Positions 49,201-60,842 of a stretch of 64,000 bases of DNA are shown here, piece by piece; position 1 is the first letter of the stretch, and each line of letters begins with the position of its first letter. The DNA comes from Takakia lepidozioides (taxonomy: Eukaryota; Streptophyta; Takakiopsida; Takakiales; Takakiaceae). The notes under the pieces were generated by a model. The model worked only from the letters and a program-made list of their open reading frames with translations. It was not told the origin of the DNA and made no database searches. The position numbers and the translations under genes were made by a program. The stretch is from assembly GCA_030704615.1 (NCBI GenBank), contig CM060733.1:43152001-43216000 (forward strand), in the 5' to 3' direction.

Positions 49201-52200
49201 CTGTGTCCCGCCCACACAGAGAAGAGCAGCTGGATGGACTAGAAGGAAAAGAAGACAGCAGAAAGAGACACTACATGTGCAGGCTCACTGTTCGAATCAA
49301 AGTGGTTCCCTAGTAAGCTCTTCACTAGTGCCTTGATCCGGAAGAGACTGATATGACACTGAACTGCTTCCAGAATAACCAAATGCTTAAACAAATTGTC
49401 ACATACAAATTGGGAATGGTCCATCCATAGAGCTGTTGACTTGTTTTGGACTAAACTAAAATATTCAAAACATTTCAGGCGGCGGCTCCAATAAGACTTC
49501 TTTGAGAAAAAAAGAAGCCTTATATGAGAGACGTGTGTCCATGGACCTGCTCTTTGAAACCTCTAGACAATGAACACCTATAATACATAGCTGGTGAATC
49601 CTATAGATGTGTGGTACGTGACACATTGTGACCAAGTGTCCTTTCTTGAACCACTAATCACTGCTCCTAAGCACCACCACATGATTATTTTCTTCCCTTT
49701 TTAGCCTCGCACCACATTTTCCAAGCAGCACATAGATCAGCCAAATGTGAGTACGCCTATGAGGAAGTAGAAAAGTCACCTAGAGGCCTCCGAATGAGCT
49801 TAGCAGGCAAGTTCAAGCTGCGCAGCATGTCGACTGCCATCTTGGTGACTTTCTCATTCATGGTCACACTCTTTGCATAGAGTCCAAACAGACCAAATGC
49901 ATCCTGTGTTAAAGAAAGCACAGATCAGTCTCCATTTACCGTCAGACAGTCTGCACATTATCAGAGCAGGTCATCTTGTTACTTAGTAGCCTGGTATATA
50001 ACAAGCACGAAACAAGCAAACTTCACCAACAGAATAAGGCTCCTTTCCCTGGAAAGACCAGCATGCATGAACTCAAAAACAGGATTGCTCTTCACATAAT
50101 AACAGCAAGGATGACAATTAACTATGCCAGAGTTAAACTGTCCTCTTGGCATTAAGAAAGATTGGACAAGGAGGTGAGAAAACTACCAGGTGCTCAGCTT
50201 CCTTGATGCGCTGCCTGGATGTGACAATAGGGTAGACCAGATCAACCAGCACTCCCCTCCTTTGCAGCTCTTCCTGCGTAAGGTTACATTCATCAGCTGA
50301 AGTGTAACCATAGAATCTGTTGTCGAACCACTTGTCCATGATCTTTCAGATGAAGGCATTACACCTGAACTAGCTAATCAACCCACCAAGGTATTAGAGC
50401 ATCGTGACACAGGTATTAAGGCCAGCCGCATACGAATCAGGATAATTATACACAAACTGTGCCTTCATGCACATCTCATGGCTCGTGCTCATTAAATAGC
50501 ATGCCCTGGATGCACTGACTGGCAGGTTGCTTATGGGTTGCGCTATTTTCAAGGTTTAGAGACACTGACCACTACCAACATTACTGTAAATTTTCAAAGA
50601 ACACACTAAAGTCCCTGATCATCCCTCAGTCACAACCAAACGACTTCATAGCATCCAAACCTCATTCACAAGTAAAACGACACAATCCCACCCAAAATCC
50701 TTGCTTCAGGTGTCATCAAAAGACAACTTGTCGAGAAGCTGCATGCACTCCTGGGAGTCCTACTGGCTGACACCCACATCTAAACTCCATGCAGATTCTC
50801 CAGAATCATATAAAAGTTGCAGATTAAGCTTAGTAAAAAAGCCCCATGGCAGGCCAAGTCACATGCGGTATATTTGGCTTTTGTGATATCAGCCTCCATT
50901 TGCAACAAAGATGATAAGTGAAGCCAAGGTGTACCAAATGTAGTTGACCTGACATGTAATCAGATGGCAACGGTAAGGGGCTATGGTTACGTACCAGATG
51001 TCCTTTACTAGAGTCATCCAGAGTATTGGAGGAGAGATGCCAGCGAACGCGGTCACCAACCCGAACATTTCTGACCACCTCAAGGGGTAACCCTTCATTT
51101 TGAGAGACTATGAGGTGTCTTGGACCTATATCCACTGGAATTTCTCCAATCTTCTGCTTTGATGTTCATCACACAGGAATTCCACAAGGCAAAAGAATTC
51201 ATTCAGATATTGGATCAGAAATAAATGGCCACCTAGTCAAGATATATGGCCACCTAGTCAAGATATATGGCCATACGACAGGCACTGCTTGGTTTTTTGT
51301 GTGGTCAGCAAAGGTGGCCTGCAGCCTTTGAGCACCCAAAAGCCACACTATGCCAACTGGTGACCCACACATAAAAAAAAGCACCACATTAAAGTAACTG
51401 CCAAGCAGTGAGGTGAACCCCACATAACTAAAAAGATTGAAACCACACAAAAAGCAATGCATCACAAGCTCACAAGTCAGAATAAGGCAGATGTATTTGC
51501 AAAACTGAGCTCAAGGTCTTGCCTGCCAGTGCTTGTCAAGAAGCAGAAAATGCTTTGCCTGGTCACTTTCCCCAATTGAAACTTGGTAGGGAGAACCAAC
51601 ATATTCAATTTGAGTTCCCTCTACCACATGTGGCTTATGATAGTGGCCTGTATAGACTGGCAAATGTGCAGGAAACACAGATGGGTCTAATCCCCCCTTT
51701 GCCTGGAATGCCTCGTTCATGAATGCTCCCACCTGGATAAACCATGTTGAAATACTTTCTTACTTGCTGATAACAAAGATTTGCTGGCCCCTTTAGCACT
51801 TTCGTCACCAAGATCTCCTGAAGTTTGAACTTTAATTTAGATGACTACTTTGTTTTTGTTTTTGGACAGAGCACAATTGTCAGATTGAGAACTAGTAATA
51901 AGATATATAATCAGAGATCAGAGAGGACATCCACACAATCATGTCCAATGGAGAGAGATAAAAATGTACTCATAAGACTTCGTTTGCCATAGACTTGTGG
52001 TCATAGACCCCGCGCCCAGTTTGGACCAATGGACGGAAATTGACACATGGGGAGAGGGAGAGATGAACAAGAACACAACTAGAATGACACTTTATTTAAA
52101 AGCATCCACCTATGGTTATGGCTGTTTACAATCCAATTGCCTGTAAAGGTATATATATACAGCCAGTTGCCACAAGTTTCTTGCCACCTAGAGAGGTTTG

Positions 52201-54088
52201 AGCTGTCAGTCTATCAAACACCAGTGATTGCAATATTCACATACTCTGCTCGCAAGTCAGTGGAAAGCCATGACTGAGCAGAGAGAGGACAACTTACTAC
52301 ATCCACATGGGCAAAGATCGCTTGAACAGTGCCATGCTGCTGCAGAGCCTGCGCAATCAATGTGTAGTCACGGCGAAACGGCAACCAAAGAGCTCCCAAG
52401 TATTCTACAGGACTCGACAACACCTTGATGTAAGGATTGGCTGCTTCCAACACTTGCAATGCATGAACCTCTCCTCCCAAATTCACCTGTCACCCACGCA
52501 ATAATCTTTATCCCGACCTCAAGGTTCACAAACAAACCACACCAAGCACATAAAAATTAACCACCATTTCACCTAAAATTCAGGCTGAAAAAAAACCTGG
52601 TCATGATTGCCAGGAATAAAAATGGCAGGGCAATCCCACATTTGCAGCTCCATTACAGCCATATTCAAGAGCTCCACAGGTAGCGCTCCTCTTGCATGCC
52701 AAAAGTCCCCCAAAAATACAATGCCTGCCTTCCTGCACAGCCCTTGTTACCTGTGACTGGCCTGCCCGCTTGCATTTCTAGAGGGTAATGCTTAAAAGAG
52801 TACACTTGTTGGCGAAAAATTGGTCCTGTGTTCAGAACAGAAGCCTAACCTGGCACATGCCTCAGCATGGACGGTTCGAAGAACTTGCAGACATGTGTCA
52901 TAAGTGCGCCTACTCAAATGTAAATCTGAGAACACCACCCATGTTTCCACTTCTGTCCACACATCCACAACCTGAGACAATCTCCCACCATAAAATCTTG
53001 CTCTTAGCATGAGCACATGCTTGACACCTTTAAGTCGTGTACCCTATGTGGCAATGCAAACACAAATGGTGTGTAAAAGGTGTGCCAAACTAAGGGATGA
53101 GGACATTGAGCAATAATCCTTGTCAACTTCCATCTGGCAAAGGAAGGTGACAGGCATATTAACTTGCAACTGTCAATCAATAACATAAGAACCAAGAGTC
53201 AAGAGAAAGATTTTTGCCCATTCACATCTGCATGGCACTAAATCAAGCTGCGAAGTGGGGACTTGCTACAAAATCATGACCACCACCTGTCCAGGGCAAG
53301 TGGAAGGGAGCTGTGTATCAGCAAGGTGCGATCACAGATGCAGATGACACCAGGGAGTGCATCTACTATTCCAATTGCTGAGGGTGAGAGGGTGGGCAGT
53401 GGTGCATGGAGCCATCCTGATATATGAAATAGGAAGAAGCTACCGGCCATGTGTGCTCTATCACCTGTCTACTTTGTTGGCCATAATTTCTGGTTGTCTT
53501 CACATGCAATTGCCTGACGACTCAGTTCTGTGTTAACACAGCATTTTACTGATTGTGGGTTATTCTGTGCAGACGAAACGGGTAGGTGTCTCTTACTTCC
53601 AAAGACCCAGTCAGAGATTACGCTAGTACTGATGCACCCGGACGTAGAGAACTTCCACCTAACGAGGGGTGAAACAGGAACAAAGTAGCTAAACCGTGGA
53701 AGAGCATGAAATCAAACTCAGATCAGTGCCTCACTTGAAGCTGAAGTGGTACCTAACTTAGACTCACCGTCTTGGCACGTGAAGATGGAGAACTAGCAAC
53801 TTCCGTGTCAGCAAAGGGTGCGCTCGAATTTATAGGTTTTCGGATGCAGAGTTTTGCAGCGGGTACATTCACATGGGTCAAATTGGCAGTTGCGAAAACA
53901 TATTTGCTGCCAGACGAGGTGCGCGAAGCAAGCTTCCACTGGCCTGGAATTCGGGGAGCCCCAAGCGATGTAAGTCCCGTTGTCCTGCAGGAGCAAAGAG
54001 TCGCCTGCAATGCTACTACAGGCCAACCGCATGATGCCATACATGATCGCGCCAGCGTCATATGCTTGAGTAATGGCGCAACAGCCAT
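40202..54088 (-). CDS. single-chain SbcD-SbcC (Mre11-Rad50-like) nuclease/ATPase, probably organellar
   Basis: Twenty exons in coding order: 53768-54088, 52850-52971, 52597-52732, 52298-52486, 51523-51732, 50995-51153, 50187-50342, 49780-49903, 48552-48734, 48274-48412, 47259-47345, 46825-46909, 46536-46685, 45756 to about 46010 (5' border unresolved), 44886-45074, 43084-43281, 42236-42688, 41777-42004, 40591-40680, 40202-40381; about 1,218 residues. Exon 1 is rich in Ala, Ser, Thr and Arg, like a transit peptide. The nuclease half keeps all metal-site motifs: FSDLHL (Asp123, His125), GDFWH (157), GNHD (189), AHVDV (253), GHYHKP (285). Exon 8 joins the ATPase half in phase. That half has Walker A NGAGKTT (Lys521), Q-loop VFHGQ, a coiled coil with CENC as zinc hook in exon 15, the signature LSGGERRR, Walker B LLVLDEV and D-loop HLDGEG. 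SbcD/Mre11 and SbcC/Rad50 are normally separate proteins that open DNA ends and hairpins. No break is seen. Introns 5 and 18 need GC donors. Targeting is inferred. Confidence 0.88.
40681..41776 (-). other. GC-AG intron 18 of the SbcD-SbcC gene
   Basis: The donor is TTG|GCAAGT directly after the ABC signature GGERRRL, and the acceptor is TGGCAG|TCA. The join yields RRRLSLALALGYAEF, as expected for SbcC. GT donors nearby either break phase or insert an odd hydrophobic stretch. Confidence 0.7.
45465..45560 (+). repeat. possible tRNA-derived SINE head
   Basis: CTTGCAAGTGGTTGTGGGTTCAA resembles the B-box half of tRNA-derived SINEs. GGGGGTTAAGGC about 30 bases upstream could be an A box. It lies in the intron between exons 14 and 15 of the SbcD-SbcC gene. 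Confidence 0.3.
48975..49065 (-). repeat. possible second SINE copy
   Basis: The minus strand reads AGTGGTTGCGGGTTCAAACC, again a B-box-like string with the same GTGGTTG lead as at 45.5 kb. It is intronic. Similarity outside this core is weak. Confidence 0.2.
51154..51522 (-). other. GC-AG intron 5 of the SbcD-SbcC gene
   Basis: The donor on the minus strand is CAG|GCAAGA after LLLDKHWQ; reading on gives a stop after three codons (ARP then TGA). The acceptor is AAAGCAG|AAG and the joint is in phase 0. Confidence 0.7.
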
Positions 54089-54303
54089 CCAGGAACGGCC
54101 CGGACCATCAGCAGTATGAGAGCGCAGTGTGCGCACTATCAACTGCGATGTTCATGTGTGAGAGAAGGCGCAATGTAGGTAGGCGTATCCTATGCACCGG
54201 GCTCGTTCTCCCTCTCTCTCGTCTTCATGGTCTTATCGCTACCTAGATTCCCATCCTTCTCTGCGTGGGTCAGTGAGCTGTGGACTTGTTCTCTCTTCTT
54301 CTT

Positions 54304-54470
54304 GAAGCAGCAAACAGAGAGGAAAGGGAGAGTGCAATTGCCCGTTGTGTGGGCAATCTGAAGACAGTATTCATTTTCTGATACACTGTCCGGGGTTCTC
54401 TCACCAAAGACACGCTCTCTTCAACTCTATCAAGGGAATTGTGCCTGTACCCCCTGTTTACCAACTTTGA
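54304..54470 (+). mobile_element. LINE C-terminal fragment
   Basis: The frame reads CNCPLCGQSEDSIHFLIHCP and then HQRHALFNSIKGIVP to a stop at 54470. The CPLC...HFL..CP pattern is the C-terminal zinc motif of a LINE reverse transcriptase polyprotein. It sits just upstream of the SbcD-SbcC start codon, so it may fall in that gene's promoter. Confidence 0.6.
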
Positions 54471-54581
54471 AATCTCGAGGCTGAGCCAAAAGCCCAGGCC
54501 CTAGTTTTTGGGCAAATCACACTCAGCAGATTGATGCTTGTGTGAAGGGATTTCTAGAGGATATCTGGAAAACCCGGATTA

Positions 54582-55629
54582 ATTCTTCTTCTTTTTTTCG
54601 CGGAACAGGGGGGTGTGGCCCTGTTTTACTTTATTGAAAAAGGGAAAGATACAAGCATAGCATCATGAGGAAAAAATAACCTCAATATCAAAGTGCCATA
54701 GAGGCTGATGTACATCTGGCTTTCCAGATATTCCATAGCGTCTGAGCTCTGAGGGAACCCCATACCGGGCAAGGTGACCACAATGCATCCTCTTGAAAAT
54801 TAAGAAGTAACACTGAGGTATCATCCCGAGGGAGAGGGTTCCAGAAGGAGTAGAAATTCCGGACCATACGCCAGGAAGCACGGGCAGCGTGACAGTACAG
54901 TAGGCAATGCTCCATGGTTTCAGGCACGTTCATGTTGCAAAGCTTACAAACTGAGCTAGCATCAGAGACAGAGTAAGAGACTGGGAGAATTCTGTTAACC
55001 ATCTTCCATCGAAAGCCCGACAGCTTTGCAGCCCGGTCTTTCCTCCAAATATCCTTCCAAATGCACTTCCAAGATTTGGGATGGCCGGAGAAATGAGCCC
55101 ATTTCTTGGTAAACTTGAGATCCACTGGGATATGGAAGTTGAGTAAAGAGTACCCTTTCTTGACCGTGTAAGAGAAGAAAGGCGAGTGCTTCTTATCTTG
55201 CCAAATCCATTCACCAGGGTCGAACTGTAGCAAGGTTAGCGGAGCCAACAAAAACCAGAGGAAGTGAGAGCTTTGGTGGCAGCCATTGGCCGCTGAGGGG
55301 CTGATCTTGCCAGTGTTCATACAAATGACTCTGATGGCGTAGAGGGCAACTTCCTCGCAATGAGAAATTCCAGGAGAGTGTAAAAAACCAGAAGGGTGGA
55401 CTTTAAACAACCAGCCCCCAAGGGAAGAGCCATCCCGGGACATAGCAAAGAAAGCTTTTTTGGGAATGATACCCTCCAAACCCCACCATGTGTTGAGGGC
55501 CTTCCTGTTACTGGGATGGGAGGTCATTCTATATATGAAGGTAAGTCTTACTACCAACGTCACCCCCTGAGAGAGGTAGGTTCTGTCCCTTTTGTTCCCG
55601 CTCAAACTGGGCACGGGGTCAATGGCCAC
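54582..55629 (-). mobile_element. LINE 3' end with zf-RVT domain and A-rich tail
   Basis: The minus strand keeps an open frame of 313 codons with Trp-rich motifs (ALNTWWGLEGIIPKKAFFAM, GEWIWQDKKHSPFFSYTVKK) and the zinc-binding domain SVCKLCNMNVPETMEHCLLY. An AATAAAG signal and an A-rich end follow at 54640-54582. Reverse transcriptase itself is absent, so the copy is 5'-truncated. Confidence 0.75.
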
Positions 55630-57117
55630 AAGGCTACGGCAAACAACGTCTTATGAGTACAATCTCTTCTGGTGGTGTTCTTGGATCAATGCCAATATTG
55701 CTTCTGGATCCTATATAGGAGGAACTCTCGTGCATAATTTTAAGCGAGGATTCTCCAATCTGGAAAGTCCAGGGTCCCAAGCTAGTTTCTAGTGGTGATC
55801 CGTAGAACACAAGTCATGTGAGAAGGGTATATAATAAGAGTGAAGCTAAAACGATCAGGTCAGAAAGTGGCAACGCAGTTGTTTCAAGACTGTGAAATGA
55901 GGGTGATGGATAGGCCTTCATTTATTTTGCAACAATGGCCTCCCCTGGTCGAGGTTCATAAGGCAGAGGAGGCTACCTCAGGAGCAGTGTTACTACTGTA
56001 CATAATATTACAGCTCTGCCCCCTAACAACATAATTTCAGGATGTACTGAGCCTATGCTCCTCAATAGATGCCTTCCACCATTGCCAACCACTAACAACT
56101 CTTTGAAAGGTCTACTCTCTTCAAGCCAACGTTTTGCAAGAAAGAAGTGAGCATAAGTCTGCCTGGTTTTCCATTCCATTCCAGAGGGCATGTTTCACAT
56201 GAGAGATTGCCTCAGAACACAATGTCATGAATAAAGTACGCTCTCTTGTTCTTCATCTCATCTCTTATCTATTGACAAAAAAACATCTGACAGACTGAAG
56301 GGGGCTTGCGCAGCTAGGCCTGAAAAACTTTCCCTCCACAATGTCGGGTAACAAACCATTTGTAAACCCAGTCTCCCTGGAAAAGAAACAGCCTCCTGAG
56401 TGAGAATGATCTGTTTGTAGGGACCTTTAGGTTCTTTAATCGGCTCATACCCAGCTCTCTGTTTCTTCAAGGGCTTCGTGGCAGAAGGGCCCACCTTTGC
56501 AGCACTTGAGGTTACAAATCAACAAGCCTCTCAATCTGCACTCACTAGTGCATGGGTTGTCAAAGTTTTGCCTTCAACTTTGAACCACACAGGTGGTGGA
56601 AGGTCTCTTTATCCACTTTCGCTAAATGCTTACATGTCCAAGGGTCCAAGGTAGCACGGAATGTCACTGATATCAAAATCATCACAACTTCCATCTTGAC
56701 CGGATTATTCTTAAAAACAAAACTACCCCACTTCTAAGGGCATATGAATTCTTTAAATGTCTGGTGGCCCTGTATTCTCACTGCAGTCACTTCATGCAAA
56801 TATCTTGTCAAGAAAGGTTGTAAGAGTGCTCCATACAGCCCTTAGTATATGAGTACAAGAGAACTATGGTATCAAAGGTATATCGTCTCTAGCTTATGAA
56901 CAAATGAAGGACAAGGAGGTCGATTCCAGACCACTCTGAAGTTTTCAACTGGTTCTTTCAAGTCCTAAACATTGCGTAACATTCTAAATGCAGAGCTCAT
57001 ACATGGCGAGCAAGATCGAATAATTTTCTTCCTCTCCTTTTTGCAGCATCACCCTCAAATCACCTACACATGCTCCGATGAGTGCAGACAACATTGACAA
57101 AGCAGGTGGTCCAAAGG
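55630..57117. other. no supported gene
   Basis: Short minus-strand frames at 55973-56191 (FFLAKRWLEESRPFKELLV) and 56258-56494 look like eroded coding sequence, perhaps transposon-derived, but I cannot name a family. The rest includes the presumed 3' UTR of the DUF1997 gene. Confidence 0.3.
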
Positions 57118-58077
57118 TCACAGCTCGCCTGTTCCCAAGGGCTGACGTGACGAGTCCCCCGAAGCCCATGCATAGTAGTCCTTGCCCAGCTGGGCAAGGA
57201 ATCGAGGTAGCATAACTTTTAGTAATTGAGACAACACCTTGTTGCCAGCTCCTTCGATGGCTCCTATAGGAAGCGCCCGGAAAGCTGGAGGAATCTCTAT
57301 GGTCACCTCGATGGTTGTGTCAGAATTCAGATGCCGAGCTAATGAAGGTCTTTCACTTTCACTCCAAGAGACCTTGTTCACCATACTTGCCGAAAACTTT
57401 TTGTTCTGCGCAACCACAATCGGAGACCCCTCCAGCGTGCAGGAGAGAAGGCGAATGCAGCAACCATTGGGCTGCTCTTCCACGCGCACCAGCAGCACAG
57501 GCACCACTTCAAATTTAAAGAATTTGAGGCGGTGGGCATAGCATCTGAACATAGTGTCATCCACGCGCTCGATACGTTCAGCATCCAGCACTGAGTATTG
57601 GCTTGCCGGCAAGCTCATATACTGCGCAAGCGGGCGCTGAACCTCCTCAATCCTGAAACTCTCACTCCGCTGGGCCACCAGCCTCGCCCTCGGCCCTAAT
57701 TTCCCTGTGTCCTCTTCCCTTTTGTCAAGCACCGAATTCTGCCCTCCAGCACCCTCGCCATTTCGGCCTGAAATCTCTGAAACCCGTGCAACCAAACCAC
57801 GGTTCCCACCCCATTTCCTGCCACTTGATTTTACTGGCCTGCATCCATAGCCGCATGGACTCCATCCCTCATCTAATATACAGAGCAACCTAGAAACGTG
57901 CTTGGAATGTATCCTCTTCGGACCTGAGAGGTCTCCAGAGATGAGCAAGCGATGCGACGTCCCCCACCTATAGCCTTTGCATGTTGCGCACACAAGTGAA
58001 GATGGCACATACACAGATGGGTGTTCCAACGCTGGGACAGTAGCAAGCCAGGAAACTCTGGCTGCGCACACCGCCAT
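57118..58077 (-). CDS. DUF1997 protein, probably plastid-targeted
   Basis: A single exon of 319 residues from the ATG at 58077; the frame is open upstream but lacks another ATG. The first about 150 residues are Arg, Ser and Gly rich with few acidic residues, like a chloroplast transit region plus linker. The conserved domain follows: YMSLPASQYSVLDAERIERV, FRCYAHRLKFFKFEVVPVL, CIRLLSCTLEGSPIV, then EIPPAFRALPIGAIEGAGNK and LLKVMLPRFLAQLGKDYYAW. This order matches DUF1997, a family of unknown function found in cyanobacteria and plastid-bearing organisms. No break is seen. The divergent LINE ORF on the other strand starts only about 200 bases from this ATG. Confidence 0.8.
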   Translation of the reverse strand: MAVCAARVSWLATVPALEHPSVYVPSSLVCATCKGYRWGTSHRLLISGDLSGPKRIHSKHVSRLLCILDEGWSPCGYGCRPVKSSGRKWGGNRGLVARVSEISGRNGEGAGGQNSVLDKREEDTGKLGPRARLVAQRSESFRIEEVQRPLAQYMSLPASQYSVLDAERIERVDDTMFRCYAHRLKFFKFEVVPVLLVRVEEQPNGCCIRLLSCTLEGSPIVVAQNKKFSASMVNKVSWSESERPSLARHLNSDTTIEVTIEIPPAFRALPIGAIEGAGNKVLSQLLKVMLPRFLAQLGKDYYAWASGDSSRQPLGTGEL

Positions 58078-58299
58078 GGCCGTGGTGGGCCTGCTGCTAT
58101 GCACTCCCACACCCTCTCTAAGACTTCGGGGCTTTTTGAGTCTGACGAGCGTGGACACGAGAAGTACGATGAGCGGCGTCGCCGCCAGACCTCGGCAAGG
58201 CCTGCAGCGCCGCCAACTTAGTGGAGGTGTTGGCGACAGCGGTAGCAGCTTTAAGTGAGCAAGCGGCCGCTGTGCAACAGTGGGCCCCACGCCGGTCAG

Positions 58300-59605
58300 G
58301 TGGCCTCGATCGCCTCGTCCCCAAGCTCGATCAGCCCCCTATAGGCAGCCAACTCCAGCCCTGACCCTCACCACAAACCCTTTACTGCCTACTCCACCAT
58401 CCCTGGCAGTTCGTTCCCCAGAGCAACGAGAGGTGCTGAACACAGCCGCAACTGCTCCTACTGGAAGACCTGCTCCTCTTGGAAGACCCCAACGCCAACG
58501 TACCCCTACCCCTAGCTCACATGTTCCTGATGTGCACCAGAGTCCAAGCTCCGGACACCAAGTTCAAGAAGAGTCGTCATCTTCACAACGGTCTTTTCCA
58601 CCGCTGATTCCAGGTTCTTCCATTGGTGCCCCACCGACCGAAGAACTCCCACAGTGTCTGTTGAGCCCTCCCCCACTGCGCCTCTCAGGTAGGGTTCGAG
58701 GTCCCACGCTAGTCACTTCTCCTCCAGGTTCTCCATCCCATTCTCGGCAGCGGCTTCAAGGCAGCCCAACTCCTCTTGGTCATGAGCCTCTCCACGTGCC
58801 TTCTTCTCCAGTTGTGCAGCCTGCATTGCCGACCCCACTCTTACCCCAACAGCAGGCGCCTCTCCCATCAGACCGTACCCCATGCCCAGCTTGCGGTCGT
58901 CTTTTTGCGCGCATCAGAGGGCTTGCGCGACACCAGCGCACGTGTGCGGCTCTTCATCAGTCCCCCACAAATGGTACTTCTCCATTTCAGCCCAATGTCT
59001 TGCACGCGCCACCTCCTGCCTCTGCTTGGCATTGGCTTTCAGCGCTAGATGTTCTAGGCGCATTTCAGCTAGGACTGCTAAGGCCTCGTCTTTATACAAA
59101 GAATTCTGGTGGCACTACGTCATGAGGTCCAACTGGCACTCCGTCTACCCTTAGACAGGCTGGCTCGTGATCCTGATGATATACCAGCATGGTATCTTTT
59201 CTTGTTATTTCCTCAGTGGTGTTTGGTTTTGCCCCCTCGTGGCGGTCAGTTAGGGCACAGAGAGACGCGCATCCGTCTTCGCCGTTTTTTATCTGGAGAT
59301 TGGGATAGTCTGTAAGATGAGCATCAATTACGGGCACTAGCCCTTGCGGCACGCGCCCCTCCCGCTTCCTCCACGCAGCCACCCTCATCGGCCCACAGGC
59401 GACTTCGTCATAGTCCCATGTTAGGCCGCGTTGGCGAGTACTCACGCGCGGCCAAGGCTTTAGCACCTTCCTCACCAGCGCCTCCATCACCGGATACTGT
59501 CACTGCCCTCGAAGCCCTTCACCCATCAGCTCAGGATATTCTGCCGTTTTTTGTTGAGGACTTCGAGCCAGACTAGGATCTCAAGCTAGATCGGGAGGTC
59601 TTCAC
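58300..59605 (+). mobile_element. LINE ORF segment upstream of reverse transcriptase
   Basis: A Pro/Ser-rich frame to 59125 carries a zinc-finger-like CPACGRLFARIRGLARHQR ending in Cys, common in LINE ORFs. A shifted frame then gives DIPAWYLFLLFPQWCLVLPP and GHRETRIRLRRFLSGDW, the motif that precedes LINE reverse transcriptase. After one in-frame stop (59311-59320) come RVGEYSRAAKALAPS and EALHPSSAQDILPFF. The ORF is cut near 59605, where methyltransferase sequence begins. It has at least one frameshift and two stops. Confidence 0.65.
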
Positions 59606-60773
59606 TCAGACTTGTTTGGCGGGATCAGCACCGGATTGGCTGCTGTTTTTCAGGCAGGTGTACGGGTACGGCGTTACCTGTATGTGGAGAGGGATGAGAC
59701 TGCACGACGCGTCTCCCTACGCCATGTTGCTCAGTTGGTGCAGCAGTACCATGAGTTGTTGCCGGTGTCTGCAGTTCGTGGATATCAGCAGGCCTTGCCA
59801 GGAGATATTTCGTTGCTGGGGGCGCAGGATTTGGAGTGGGTTGGCTCCATTGATTTGGTAGTGGCAGGTTGGCCCTGCCAAGGGCATTCATCAGCCAGGC
59901 ATGGCAATGGATTGCGAGACTCTGTTTTGGGAGATGATGCGGGTTTTGCGCCACTTACAGCTTCATTAAGCTGTATCTCCGGCATACATCTTAGAGAATG
60001 TGTCACGGATGGGCAATTCTTGGGCCAAGGTGATGGCCAGTGTGCATCAAGTCCGGTCGTGGCTTGGGCCAGCAGTGTTGCTGGATGCAGTTGCAGTGGG
60101 GTCAGGGGCTCATCGTCCACGGTTATGGTGGACTAACTTGATGCCACCCGCACTGCTCAAGCGTGCATTTGATGGGGTGCAGCGGCCAGCACACCTCACA
60201 GTGGATAGCATTTTGGACACAGGGAGGCAGTCTCAGCATGTGAGACATGATGACCGTTCGCCTTTGGCAGTGGTAAACAAGGTGGGTCAACCACGAGCAG
60301 CACTACCTACACTACTCAGCTTCCCAGGATCGCATGCTTTCCGGGATGGTGGACTTGGCCTCCTGTGGGATGCTCAGTTGCAGCAGTTAGTGGAGCATAA
60401 TGCCGACGAGCGAGAGCGGGCTATGGATTTTTCCATTGGGACCATGGTGGTCCCATCTCTTTCTGAGGCTTCACGTCGTCACGTGTTGGGGCAAGCAATG
60501 GATTTCAATTGCTTGACCTGGATTATCAGTTTGGCTATGGCTGAGCAATGTAGAGTGCGGAGTAAACTTCCTTCGACGGTCTCTCTGCCTACCGAGATGC
60601 TACAGGCAGTGAGTAGGGGCAAGCATGTGAGGACAACGGGGTGCAAGCATCCATGGCACACATGGGAGGTGCTCGAGGTTCAGAGGGAGTTGGCAGCCAA
60701 GGTGGCGGTGATGGATGAGGTTAGGGATTTTCCTCGGGTTAAGGAAGTCCTCGAGGATGAGATGATGGGGTAG
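59590..60773 (+). pseudogene. retroelement-linked cytosine-5 DNA methyltransferase domain
   Basis: Motif I DLFGGISTGLAAVFQAGV is followed by VRRYLYVERDETARR, the catalytic-loop motif IV DLVVAGWPCQGHS (Pro-Cys-Gln with the catalytic Cys), motif VI AYILENVSRMG in the next frame, motif VIII HRPRLWWTN, and the C-terminal GQPRAALPTLLSFPGSHAF and NADERERAMDFSIGT. These enzymes transfer methyl from S-adenosylmethionine to C5 of cytosine. The order and the ERERAMDF tail suggest the de novo (DRM/Dnmt3-like) branch rather than MET1. The frame shifts near 59920, and an in-frame TAA lies near 59975, so this copy is inactive. Its setting, between a LINE ORF and a Ty3/gypsy integrase, marks it as a retroelement passenger. 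Methyltransferases inside retrotransposons are known from charophyte algae and dinoflagellates. Confidence 0.75.
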
Positions 60774-60842
60774 GATGAGGCCTTATCATTGACTGAGCAA
60801 GCAGGGAGTACTGCTGAACAGGTTACAACATAGCAACCACTG

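Noticed and set aside
51224-51270. 21-base direct tandem repeat in an SbcD-SbcC intron
   Set aside because: Two copies only (TGGCCACCTAGTCAAGATAT); ordinary replication slippage.
59092-59490. 132-codon minus-strand frame in the retroelement
   Set aside because: Antisense of the LINE ORF motifs GHRETRIRLRRFLSGDW; no independent support.
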